Below, in pieces: positions 35,576-43,334 of a stretch of 64,000 nt of DNA (the stretch's first letter is position 1; the number at the start of each line of letters is the position of its first letter). Position numbers and translations under genes: made by a program. Source of the DNA: DATFXM01 sp035315885 (GTDB lineage Bacteria; Acidobacteriota; Blastocatellia; UBA7656); the NCBI GenBank assembly GCA_035315885.1, contig DATFXM010000030.1:42101-106100 (forward strand), given 5' to 3'. Under the pieces are notes generated by a model. The model searched no databases. It worked only from the letters and a program-made list of their open reading frames with translations, and had not been told where the DNA came from.

Positions 35576-35591
35576 GATGATATAGATCATC
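35576..35591. promoter_or_regulatory. Probable TetR operator 1 (autoregulatory)
   Basis: GATGAT-ATAG-ATCATC, a perfect inverted repeat with 6-bp arms, lies 11 bp before the tetR ATG at 35603. The same arms and spacer length recur at 36213-36228 on the other side of tetR, which argues for a real binding site. Confidence 0.6.
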
Positions 35592-35602
35592 CCTTAGTTC
35601 CC

Positions 35603-36184
35603 ATGCGATACAGTAGCGAACACAAGCGACAGACTCGCGAGCGAATCGTGCGCGCCGCCTCCCGACAGTTTCGCGCCAAGGGGGGGAAAGGACTCGCGAT
35701 CGGCGATCTGATGGAAAAGCTGGATCTGACTCACGGAGGGTTTTATCGGCATTTCGGCAGTAAAGACCAGTTGTTCGCGGAGGCGTTGGAAAGAGGCTTT
35801 GAAGAAGCCGCGGCGCGGCTCGGAAAGGGTATCGAGGCGGCGCCACCCGGGTCAGAGCTCAAGAGGATAATCGAGCGCTATCTGAGCGCGGAGCACTGCG
35901 CGAACGCAGCCGATGGCTGTCCGTTTGCAGCAATGATGTCGGAGATGAGTCGTTATCCACGAGGCCTGCGAGTAAGAATCGAACGCGCGATGCGCGCGCA
36001 TTTCAAAAAGATTGCGAAATTCTTGCCGGGAGCAACTGGGCGGGAACGTGGGCAAAACTGCCTGATACTGTTTTCGGGGATGGCCGGTGCGTTGAACGTG
36101 GCACGAGCCGCTGCGAACCCGGAACATCGCGACGCAATCCTCCGGTCAGCACGGGCGTTCTACATTAAAGCGTTCTGCGAGTGA
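35603..36184 (+). CDS. TetR-family transcriptional regulator
   Basis: A 193-residue regulator. The N-terminal DNA-binding domain (RERIVRAASRQFRAKGGKGL, then LTHGGFYRHFGSKDQLFAEA) is a clear TetR/AcrR helix-turn-helix; the rest is a ligand-binding helical domain with Cys residues (HCANAADGCPF) as in TetR_C-type regulators of reductase and efflux genes. ATG 35603 is preferred over TTG 35558, because the upstream frame would cover operator 1. It is flanked by matching palindromes, so it probably represses itself and perhaps the downstream TPR gene. Confidence 0.9.
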   Translation: MRYSSEHKRQTRERIVRAASRQFRAKGGKGLAIGDLMEKLDLTHGGFYRHFGSKDQLFAEALERGFEEAAARLGKGIEAAPPGSELKRIIERYLSAEHCANAADGCPFAAMMSEMSRYPRGLRVRIERAMRAHFKKIAKFLPGATGRERGQNCLILFSGMAGALNVARAAANPEHRDAILRSARAFYIKAFCE

Positions 36185-36212
36185 AACATTCTCCCTTTTT
36201 TTGCCGTTATGG

Positions 36213-36228
36213 GATGATGAGCATCATC
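36213..36228. promoter_or_regulatory. Probable TetR operator 2
   Basis: GATGAT-GAGC-ATCATC, with the same arms as operator 1. With flanking bases (ATGg...tCAT) the dyad extends to 24 bp, 36209-36232, with a single mismatched pair. It lies about 85 bp upstream of the TPR gene. Confidence 0.6.
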
Positions 36229-36313
36229 TCATGCCGCCAATTGTGCATTGGGTCGATACGGAACCCCTGCTGTTCCTGATCGTGGGGTTTGATTAATCCA
36301 AAGGGAGGCCGCA

Positions 36314-37405
36314 GTGAACTTCCTTGCAGCCGGGACGCAAGCCGAGAACTGGCCTTGGACATTAGGTCTCATTATCACCGGTAGCACACCTTCTTGTCGC
36401 CCCTCCTTCCGTGAGGTGCGGGTTTTGGCTTTTCTTGCAGTGTCGGCTCTCGGCTTGCTAGTCGTGCCCGCTGCTGCACAAACGAATAGTTCCGCGGACT
36501 CACACCTGAAGCGCGGCATTCAGCGATATAACGCACGTGACTTTAAGTCAGCCATCGAGGACTTTAGTGAAGCGATCGCGATCAACTCGGGATTTTCAAA
36601 GCGGCGCACGGCGGGACGCAGCGGCTTAAACTACAGCGAAGATCGCGAGCTCGACGGCTCGAGTGACCGTATTGTCGTTACAGATGCATTCAACGCAGTG
36701 GCTTACTACAATCGCGGGATAGCATGGAGTGCCGTAAGCGACTTTGATCACGCCATTGCAGATTTCGATAATGCCATTCGCATCAACCCTCGTTATACGG
36801 ATGCTTTTCTGAGGCGGGGGAATGCGTGGCATTCGAAGGGAAGCATCGACCGGGCGATCGCGGACTACAATCGAGCAATCGAGCTGGACCCGCGCTCTGC
36901 ATATGCCTACAACAATCGCGGCATCGCACGGAAAGACCTGCAGGATATGGCCGGCGCGATCAGCGATTTCAATGAGACTCTCACCCTCAACCCTGACCTC
37001 ACTCAGGCTTACATCAATCGCGGGGCCACCCTCTGCGCAGTCGGCGACCTGAAGAGAGCAATGGACGATGTCAATCACGCGATTGCCAACGAACCACAAA
37101 ATTCCATGGCGTACAACAACCGTGGTGCGATTCGGCAAGCCGGAGGGGAATACACGGGTGCGCTGGCCGACTACGACAAAGCAATCCTGCTCGATCCGGA
37201 GAATGTCCTGGCTTATGCTAATCGAGGTCTCTTGCGCATTCGGCAGGGAAACGTCGCGGAAGGTGAACGCGACCTCAATCGCGCGTTGAAGCTTTGCCCT
37301 GGTTTGAAATCGACTATTGAACATCTCCTCCGACGCGATAACGATAAAGAACCGCAGCCAACCATTCCATCTCCGGATGAGGTGGAACTTCTTCTTCAGT
37401 CTTGA
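36314..37405 (+). CDS. Secreted tetratricopeptide-repeat protein
   Basis: A 363-residue protein, from about residue 55 made of TPR repeats (AIADFDNAIRINPRYTDAFL, AIADYNRAIELDPRSAYAYN, ALADYDKAILLDPENVLAYA). It starts at GTG 36314 with GGGAGG six bases upstream. A GTG at 36416 would instead give a clean signal peptide (LAFLAVSALGLLVVPAAAQ), so the mature protein is probably exported either way. Between the first two repeats is an insert rich in Arg, Gly and Ser. It lies downstream of TetR operator 2; binding partner unknown. Confidence 0.82.
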   Translation: MNFLAAGTQAENWPWTLGLIITGSTPSCRPSFREVRVLAFLAVSALGLLVVPAAAQTNSSADSHLKRGIQRYNARDFKSAIEDFSEAIAINSGFSKRRTAGRSGLNYSEDRELDGSSDRIVVTDAFNAVAYYNRGIAWSAVSDFDHAIADFDNAIRINPRYTDAFLRRGNAWHSKGSIDRAIADYNRAIELDPRSAYAYNNRGIARKDLQDMAGAISDFNETLTLNPDLTQAYINRGATLCAVGDLKRAMDDVNHAIANEPQNSMAYNNRGAIRQAGGEYTGALADYDKAILLDPENVLAYANRGLLRIRQGNVAEGERDLNRALKLCPGLKSTIEHLLRRDNDKEPQPTIPSPDEVELLLQS

Positions 37406-37489
37406 GGCTTGTCCAGACACACCCTTATCGGTGACGGAGCTGGTTCAAGCGAATTAATAACTGCTACTAAGGATATTGAAGGGAGAATC

Positions 37490-37954
37490 ATGGAACAAAA
37501 ACCAACGAACGAACAAGCACAACTACATCTGCAAGTCTATGATTTGCGCCGCGAGGAACGCCTCCGCCAGGCGCGCGATTGGTTCCAACGGAACTACGTC
37601 GTCGAGACAATCGACGACTCTAACCGTATTGCGCCGCCCGGAACCGAAACCGGAAACTTCGTTGGAATGGTGATCGGCTACTGGGAACAAGCGTGCGCGC
37701 TGCTCAACTACGGCCTGCTCCACGAGGACCTCTTTTTCTCGACCAGCGGCGAGTTCTTTGGTGTCTGGGAAGCGCTAAAGCCGGTGGTCCCTCAGTTTCG
37801 CGAGCAGTTTGCGAATCCGAACCTGCTCTCTAATTTAGAACGAGCTGCCCAGCGCTTCGAAGCCTGGTCAGCGCAACGGTCTCCTGGTCATATTGCTGCA
37901 ATGCGGCAAATCCTGCACCAGCGGCGGTCTCAACTTAAAGCGGCAGGCGCCTGA
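37490..37954 (+). CDS. DUF4760-like hypothetical protein
   Basis: A 154-residue soluble, mainly helical protein with many aromatic residues (QARDWFQRNY, VIGYWEQACALLNYGLLHED). No family is certain; the pattern resembles DUF4760, as does the protein at 2157-2756. ATG 37490 has GGGAG seven bases upstream and is preferred over the earlier in-frame start at 37409. It is the last plus-strand gene before a convergent GC-rich repeat region. Confidence 0.65.
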   Translation: MEQKPTNEQAQLHLQVYDLRREERLRQARDWFQRNYVVETIDDSNRIAPPGTETGNFVGMVIGYWEQACALLNYGLLHEDLFFSTSGEFFGVWEALKPVVPQFREQFANPNLLSNLERAAQRFEAWSAQRSPGHIAAMRQILHQRRSQLKAAGA

Positions 37955-38158
37955 TTCAAAGGAGCGAAGGGGCGACTCCGAGGACGCGGGGAGGAGAGAC
38001 ACGGGGACACGGGGACGCCCGTAAGCAAGGTCATCGAATGGCGAAAGGTTAGGTTCGTAGAGAGGGTTGTCCCCGCATCTGCGCATTTTCCGCATACACG
38101 CATCCGTCCCCGCGTCTCTCCGCTCCGCCTCGCCCCTTTGCCCCTTCGCCCCTTGGCG
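37955..38158. repeat. GC-rich inverted repeat between convergent genes
   Basis: About 200 bp. The left side (GGAGCGAAGGGGCGACTCCG to ACACGGGGACACGGGGACG) and the right side (GTCCCCGCGTCTCTCCGCTC to CTTCGCCCCTTGG) are imperfect reverse complements built from GGGGACGCGGGGA-like and AAGGGGCGAAGGGG-like units. It can fold as a long hairpin and lies between convergent genes, so it may serve as a two-way terminator or be a dispersed intergenic repeat. Confidence 0.55.
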
Positions 38159-39412
38159 TCATCCCCTCATACAGGCGGCGATGCGACCTTCAAGGAAAGT
38201 ACGCTCCATAGGATTGCGGGCGTGTGAAAGGGCTGCCTGAAAGTGTTCGCGAGCGGTTTGGTGGTTGCCCCGACGAAGCTCGAGTTCGCCGAGCGCCGCC
38301 GAATAGAACGGATATGAGGCGAGGCGCTCGCTGTCGGTTACAGCGTAGATCTCTTCTAACCCTCGCTCAGGACCCTCATTCTGTGCCACCGCGATGGCGC
38401 GGTTTAGTGCGACGATGGGAGAAGGATGTATGGCCATCAAGGTGTCGTAGAGTGAAACGATTAATTTCCAATCCGTATCCTCGACTCGTTGGGCACGTGA
38501 GTGAACGTCGGCGATCGCCGCTTCGACGTGATATGACGTGAGCTGTGAACCGGTTGCCGAGAGGTCCAGGAGCCGGTGTCCTTCAATCACCAGCCCTCGA
38601 TTCCATTGTGATCGATCTTGATCGAATAGCGTCGCAAGGTTGCCGGACGCATCGATTCGAGCCGGCAGTCGCGCCGCGTTGAGACACATAAGCGCGGCTA
38701 GCGCATAAGTAGCCGGCGTCCGGCCGAGCGGCGCATCCAGGAGGATCGCGGTAAGCCTCATTGCTTCCTGACAGAGTTCCGCGCGTACCGCGGTCTCCGC
38801 GGAGGCGCCGTGATATCCCTCGTTGAATAGCAAGTACAGAGCGCGCTGTACGCTGGGCAGTCGCGAGGAGAACTCCGCGTCATTCCCAACGTCAAAGAGT
38901 CTGTTTGATTGGGCGAGTACCTTCTTGGCGCGCGTTATTCGCTTTTCGATCGCCGCGTGACTGCTGACAAACGCGCCCGCGATTTCGTCGACCGTAAAGC
39001 CGCACAGGATGTGTAGCATCAGCGCAACGTGTGACTCTTCGCGCAGCCGTGAATGGCAACACGAGAACATCATGCGAAGCTGGTCGTCTTTGATCGCGTG
39101 TTCCTCAAATTGTTCCTCAATTGTCGGAGCCAGGGTCCATTCGCTTTCCAGTAGCCGCCCCAGCTCGGGTGCAAAGGTGCGCGCGGTTCGCTCGCGCCGC
39201 AGAACGTCGAGCGCGCGGTTCTTGGCAGTAGCCATTAACCAGGCAGACGGATTCTCGGGCACCCCACGGAATTTCCACACTTCCAACGCGCGGCAGAAGG
39301 CGTCTTGTACGACGTCTTCTGCCAACGCGAGATTGTGGACTCCAAAGATGCGAGTCAGCGTCGCGATCATGCGGCCGGCTTCACGCCGAAACAGATGATC
39401 ACTTGGCTCCAT
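38159..39412 (-). CDS. ECF42-type RNA polymerase sigma factor
   Basis: A 417-residue ECF sigma factor. Region 2 (LALAEDVVQDAFCRALEVWK) and region 4 (LRMMFSCCHSRL to GFTVDEIAGAFVSSHAAIEKR) are followed by a long C-terminal extension of about 220 residues with TPR-like helices (LYLLFNEGYHGAS, PIVALNRAIAVAQ, ALGELELRRGNHQTAREHF). This size and tail are those of ECF42 sigmas, which lack a classical anti-sigma and are encoded next to DGPF proteins, exactly as here. The start overlaps the DGPF stop. Confidence 0.93.
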   Translation of the reverse strand: MEPSDHLFRREAGRMIATLTRIFGVHNLALAEDVVQDAFCRALEVWKFRGVPENPSAWLMATAKNRALDVLRRERTARTFAPELGRLLESEWTLAPTIEEQFEEHAIKDDQLRMMFSCCHSRLREESHVALMLHILCGFTVDEIAGAFVSSHAAIEKRITRAKKVLAQSNRLFDVGNDAEFSSRLPSVQRALYLLFNEGYHGASAETAVRAELCQEAMRLTAILLDAPLGRTPATYALAALMCLNAARLPARIDASGNLATLFDQDRSQWNRGLVIEGHRLLDLSATGSQLTSYHVEAAIADVHSRAQRVEDTDWKLIVSLYDTLMAIHPSPIVALNRAIAVAQNEGPERGLEEIYAVTDSERLASYPFYSAALGELELRRGNHQTAREHFQAALSHARNPMERTFLEGRIAACMRG

Positions 39413-39753
39413 CAGAGGTTCAGCTTCATCACTGGACGTACTTCTACCGCACCTTCGTTTTCGAAAATTGGGCAGCCTTTCGAAATCTCGATCGCTTGAT
39501 CCAGATCGCGGGCCTCGATGAGACTGTACCCGCCCACGACGTCTTTGGCCTCCGCGAAAGGTCCGTCGATTATTATCTTCTGATTGCCCTTAACAAGCTT
39601 GCCCGCGCGTTCCAGAGGATGTCCCTGGTCCTTCACGTGACCTTTCTCATTCAGGTCCCGGAACCAGGCCATCCATTTCTGCATCATCTGCTGAGCTTTC
39701 TCAGGTGATCTACCGGCTTCGCCACCGCGATAAAGAAACACGAATTCACTCAT
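39412..39753 (-). CDS. DGPF/YCII-domain protein, ECF42 partner
   Basis: A 113-residue protein with the YCII-related fold (FVFLYRGGEAGRSPEKAQQM, the signature DGPFAEAKDVVGGYSLIEA, and the EVRPVMKL end). DGPF proteins are linked to ECF42 sigma factors and sometimes feed oxidative-stress outputs; the catalytic role is unclear. ATG 39753 is used because the conserved MxEFVFLY beginning fits; the frame opens further upstream. It is coupled by overlap to the sigma gene and divergent from hxlR. Confidence 0.92.
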   Translation of the reverse strand: MSEFVFLYRGGEAGRSPEKAQQMMQKWMAWFRDLNEKGHVKDQGHPLERAGKLVKGNQKIIIDGPFAEAKDVVGGYSLIEARDLDQAIEISKGCPIFENEGAVEVRPVMKLNL

Positions 39754-39821
39754 GACAATTTCCTTTCCTCTCATACTAGTTTTAACACGCAACCCTAATA
39801 CGTTTGACCAAAGCGGCACCG

Positions 39822-39914
39822 GACAAAATTATTTGGACCAACCGTGAAAGCGTGGAACGATGAACGAATCATTGGTCTGGGTTGGACTCCCGGTGCACAA
39901 ATCGACAAAATTAT
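39822..39914. promoter_or_regulatory. Direct repeats in the DGPF/HxlR divergent region
   Basis: GACAAAATTAT occurs at 39822-39832 and 39904-39914, the second followed by ACC. They may be HxlR sites. If so, the true hxlR start lies downstream of the second copy (ATG 39926, 39950 or 39959) rather than at 39860. Confidence 0.35.
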
Positions 39915-40318
39915 ACCTAACCGGAATGGCAAAGGATGGGCTTGTGGCTATGAAACCGATGCAGGCACTTTCAAGTGACGAGACGCGAGTGCGACGCCGC
40001 AACAAGATCATTGATTGTCCGCTCACCGCTGCGTTGGCCGCGTTCGGCGGCAAGTGGAAAATGATAATTATCTACTGGCTGGCCGAATCGCCGAAGCACT
40101 TTGCGGCAATCCAACGAGCGATGCCTGGCATCTCGCACAAGGTCCTGACTCAGCAACTGCGCCAACTGATGAGCGACGAAATCGTGCAGCGACAACCCAA
40201 CGGAGCGACGCCCGCGCCGGTCATCTATTCATTGACTGATTACGGCCAATTGCTGGTGCCACTGGTCGAGAACGTGCGAGTCTGGGGCAGCGGTCACATC
40301 CAGCGATTCAGTGACTAG
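39860..40318 (+). CDS. HxlR-family transcriptional regulator
   Basis: A winged-helix regulator of about 120-152 residues. The family signature is complete: IDCPLTAALAAFGGKWKMII with the conserved Cys, then FAAIQRAMPGISHKVLTQQLRQL and a PVIYSLTDYGQLLVP wing. HxlR proteins often respond to electrophiles or redox change. The start is uncertain: ATG 39860 gives 152 residues, but the N-terminal 30 are not family-like, so ATG 39950 or 39959 may be used. It is divergent from the DGPF-ECF42 pair. Confidence 0.9.
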   Translation: MNESLVWVGLPVHKSTKLYLTGMAKDGLVAMKPMQALSSDETRVRRRNKIIDCPLTAALAAFGGKWKMIIIYWLAESPKHFAAIQRAMPGISHKVLTQQLRQLMSDEIVQRQPNGATPAPVIYSLTDYGQLLVPLVENVRVWGSGHIQRFSD

Positions 40319-40391
40319 GCTGTCTGGCTTCGTTGCAAATTTCACTCGTTCGCACGCATCGGCTCGTCGGACAAAATGAGGCTTAATCGCG

Positions 40392-41738
40392 TTACGCGGG
40401 AAAACACTTTCCAAAGGCCAGTAACAATCGCGGCGATCCCTTGATGCGGATCTTTCTGCTCAGCAAAGCCCAAACAAGATTCTTTTCCTTTGCCAGGAAA
40501 CCCAGCCATGTCTTGCTGTCCGCGGTGATCACAATATCGGCCTTGCCGTTATGGCCCTCGGTGACTTCCAGTTTTTGATCCTGAATCGTCACGGTTGCCT
40601 TGCGCTCCTCTGCTCCAGTAAAGGTGAAATGATAATTGGCTTTGAGACCCTTCGATTGCCCTCGTTGAAATGACAGTGGCAAGCCAAACAGAAAGGACGA
40701 AATCGAGCGCAAGCGATTCAGACTGTTACCCACACGTTTGATGTGCTTGTTTGGGAAATGATGTGGAACGTATTCTTCCGCGTCGGACTTTGGAATTACG
40801 TAGACGGTCTCCTCGAGTTCCTGTAGTGGCTTCACGACCTCTTTCAAATACTGTGCACGGTTGGTGAGAAATGGCGCCAGAACTTCATCGCCCGCCGGAC
40901 AAACCCCCATGCAGTAAGCTGACTTGTAATTAGCGCCGAATGATAGGCTCTGCCACATCGAAGCTGATTCGGGATCGCTTACGCGCCGTCTATAGTCAGC
41001 CGCACTCTTACTATCGGCGATCTGTTCCACCCAATTCGTAAAGCCACCTATGAACTCTCGGTAGTTGTGCGTGTAGCAAGCGGAGAAGTTGAACGACCTG
41101 TCTGCACCAATGGCTCCGACGGGACACGCCGCTACGCACAGCTTGCATTCAACACACGGGTTGTAATCGAGCGGCTGGTGATACTGGGATATCTCGGCAT
41201 CGACAAGCACCGTGCCAAGCAAGATGAAGTTGCCGAACCTCGGATGGATGACATTGCGATGAATGCCCATCTGGCCAAGCCCCGCAGCGACCGCCACCGT
41301 TTTATGTGAAACCAGCCAGAGCTTCCCGGCACCGGCCTGAACCATCTCCATCGGGAAACCCATCGACGGGTTAATGGCTCGAATGCCTCTGGCTTCGAGG
41401 GTGGCTACGATTGTGCGCGCCGTCTCGTTTACTCTGTCGCCGGTGTGATGGAATTCAAGGTTCGCGACCGAACGCGCGGGGTTGTGGATCGGTTCGCGAT
41501 TGAGTCGCACGACAAAGCTGATGAGCGACTTCGTATGCGGAAAGAAGCGCAGGATGTCGTCTCGCTCGCGCCCAAGTTCCGCTCGCCCGCAGTCAACAAA
41601 TCCAACGTCATCAGCGCCGGCTGCAAGACACATTTCGCGAAGCTCTTGTGCAGCCAGTACCGGCGGCGGTCCCGGTGGGGATGCGGCAGCTCGCTCTCGG
41701 AATCTTTTCACGCTGGGATGTTCAGCCAGTTGGGACAT
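40392..41738 (-). CDS. QueG-like 4Fe-4S protein with C-terminal SCP2 domain
   Basis: 448 residues. The N-terminal two thirds resemble epoxyqueuosine-reductase or reductive-dehalogenase-like iron-sulfur proteins: a corrinoid-enzyme-like fold region, then ferredoxin motifs CVECKLCVAACP and CMGVCP. The last 100 residues form an SCP2 lipid-binding-like domain (YHFTFTGAEERKATVTIQDQ, DIVITADSKTWLGFL). The Cys pattern gives two 4Fe-4S clusters. True QueG is about 350-380 residues with a different tail, so a separate redox role is likely. It is convergent with hxlR. Confidence 0.8.
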   Translation of the reverse strand: MSQLAEHPSVKRFRERAAASPPGPPPVLAAQELREMCLAAGADDVGFVDCGRAELGRERDDILRFFPHTKSLISFVVRLNREPIHNPARSVANLEFHHTGDRVNETARTIVATLEARGIRAINPSMGFPMEMVQAGAGKLWLVSHKTVAVAAGLGQMGIHRNVIHPRFGNFILLGTVLVDAEISQYHQPLDYNPCVECKLCVAACPVGAIGADRSFNFSACYTHNYREFIGGFTNWVEQIADSKSAADYRRRVSDPESASMWQSLSFGANYKSAYCMGVCPAGDEVLAPFLTNRAQYLKEVVKPLQELEETVYVIPKSDAEEYVPHHFPNKHIKRVGNSLNRLRSISSFLFGLPLSFQRGQSKGLKANYHFTFTGAEERKATVTIQDQKLEVTEGHNGKADIVITADSKTWLGFLAKEKNLVWALLSRKIRIKGSPRLLLAFGKCFPA

Positions 41739-42101
41739 TACTCATACCACCTTTCATGACCCAATTCGATCGCCAAGAAGAAACGTTACGGGGCTTTATT
41801 CGCGCCCGCAGAACCGATCAGCTTCGGTATAGGATAAGGCCCGAATCTCCAAAATGGTAGTACGCACCTTGTGGTTACTATCGGTTTAGGGTTTAGGGTT
41901 TCGGGTTTAGGGTTCGTCGGATCTAGACGCGTTTGGCGAGCGATGCTTGAGTATCGATGAGACTGATTGAACGAGCCCTAAACTCTAAACCCGAAACCCT
42001 AAACCCGCTGTGCGCACTGCCACAATTATGGATGGCTTGATGACCCTCGGCTTCGGTAGTTATATTGGCTTGTCGTACTGCACTCAAGGCTGAGGCTTCA
42101 G
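41739..42101. repeat. Telomere-like heptamer repeat locus 1
   Basis: Intergenic, 363 bp, no gene. At 41883-41916 is a run of TTTAGGG and TTTCGGG heptamers ending in GTTCGT. About 55 bp later (41971-42006) is its inverted copy, with one extra heptamer. The two arms can form a long stem. A similar set lies at 56848-57006. Confidence 0.8.
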
Positions 42102-43334
42102 GTGGCGCAGAGAGAGGACACACTGGGAGTCTTTCGCGTTTCTCAGTCCAATGATTGGCGCGAACTGAGCTCGGTTCATCGACGATGCTTGTTGGAACCG
42201 GGATCGAGTGCACCACGAGTGCCGAGCCCGGTACCACGAGTTGAGCTGAATCTTCAGAAGTCCGTTCCGAACAAGCTCATCTGCATATTTATTGTTATCG
42301 CGGCTGGCTTTTGCGTCCTGATCAACGGCTGCAGCGCGACGCACGTCGGTGTCGTGCCCTCGATCGAATTCACCAGGATCCCTCCCGCAGAGATCAATCG
42401 TGCGGAAAAGTTCGACATTATCCAGGGCCGGGTAACTGGGGCGCGCCCCGGCCAGCAAGTGGTCTTGTACGTAAAGACCGGAGACTGGTGGGTACAGCCG
42501 TCTTTCCATCAACCCTTCACAAAGATTCTGGCTGACTCTACCTGGCTGAATTCAACTCACCTCGGGTCGCACTATGCTGCCGTCCTCGTAGATCCCGAAT
42601 ATCATCCCCAATCAACCATGGATACTCTGCCGGATATTGGTGGTGGCGTCGCGGCAGTAGCGGTTGCGGAGGGCGCAACATCCGGCCCAACCACCGCTGC
42701 AAACCTGCAGTTCGGCGGATATGATTGGAGGGTGAGGAATGCTCCGAGCAGCCGCGGAGATACTCCAAACATTTATGATCCCTCAAACGCCTGGATCGAT
42801 GCGGAAGGAGCGCTCCATCTTCGGATAGCAAAGCAAGGCGATCAGTGGACGTGTGCAGAAGTGACCCTCACCCGCAGTCTTGGATATGGCACTTATTCAT
42901 TCGTAGTGCGCGATACGTCGCAGTTGGAGCCCGCTTCAGTTTTTTCGATGTATACCTGGGACTACTCCGGCGGCGATCAGAATAATCGTGAGATGGATAT
43001 CGAGATAAGCCGTTGGGGTGATCCGGCAGCGGTGAACGCCCAATGTGAGGTTCAGCCCTTTTATGTTCCGGCGAATGTCGCTCGATTCGACGCACCGGCC
43101 GGCGTGCTGACACACAGTTTTCGTTGGGAGCCCGGGAAGGTTGTCTTCAGAACCCTGCGAGGATCGGTCAACGATTCTCACGCTGAAGTAGTAAATGAGC
43201 ACGCCTTTACGTCCGGAGTGCCGCTTCCCGCCTCCGAAACGGTTCGCATAGCGTTCTACGTCTACGGAAAGATATATAATCCGGCGCAAAATGATATTGA
43301 AGTTGTTGTTGAGAAGTTTGAATACCTTCCTTGA
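42102..43334 (+). CDS. GH16-like lipoprotein with a novel N-terminal module
   Basis: Up to 410 residues. A hydrophobic signal (LICIFIVIAAGFCVLINGC) ends in a lipobox-like Cys. Next is a module of about 105 residues (IEFTRIPPAEINRAEKFDII to VAAVAVAEG) that also occurs in the histidine kinase-like protein at 46642. The C-terminal half resembles a GH16 beta-sandwich, with EMDIE like the catalytic E-x-D-x-E motif and WDYSGG before it. It may hydrolyse or bind a beta-glucan. The start is uncertain: GTG 42219 places the signal at the N-terminus. It overlaps the next kinase gene by 44 bp, so the pair is coupled. Confidence 0.75.
   Translation: MAQREDTLGVFRVSQSNDWRELSSVHRRCLLEPGSSAPRVPSPVPRVELNLQKSVPNKLICIFIVIAAGFCVLINGCSATHVGVVPSIEFTRIPPAEINRAEKFDIIQGRVTGARPGQQVVLYVKTGDWWVQPSFHQPFTKILADSTWLNSTHLGSHYAAVLVDPEYHPQSTMDTLPDIGGGVAAVAVAEGATSGPTTAANLQFGGYDWRVRNAPSSRGDTPNIYDPSNAWIDAEGALHLRIAKQGDQWTCAEVTLTRSLGYGTYSFVVRDTSQLEPASVFSMYTWDYSGGDQNNREMDIEISRWGDPAAVNAQCEVQPFYVPANVARFDAPAGVLTHSFRWEPGKVVFRTLRGSVNDSHAEVVNEHAFTSGVPLPASETVRIAFYVYGKIYNPAQNDIEVVVEKFEYLP

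Noticed and set aside
41883..42006. Possible CRISPR array
   Set aside because: Units are 7 bp without unique spacers; the structure is an inverted heptamer repeat.
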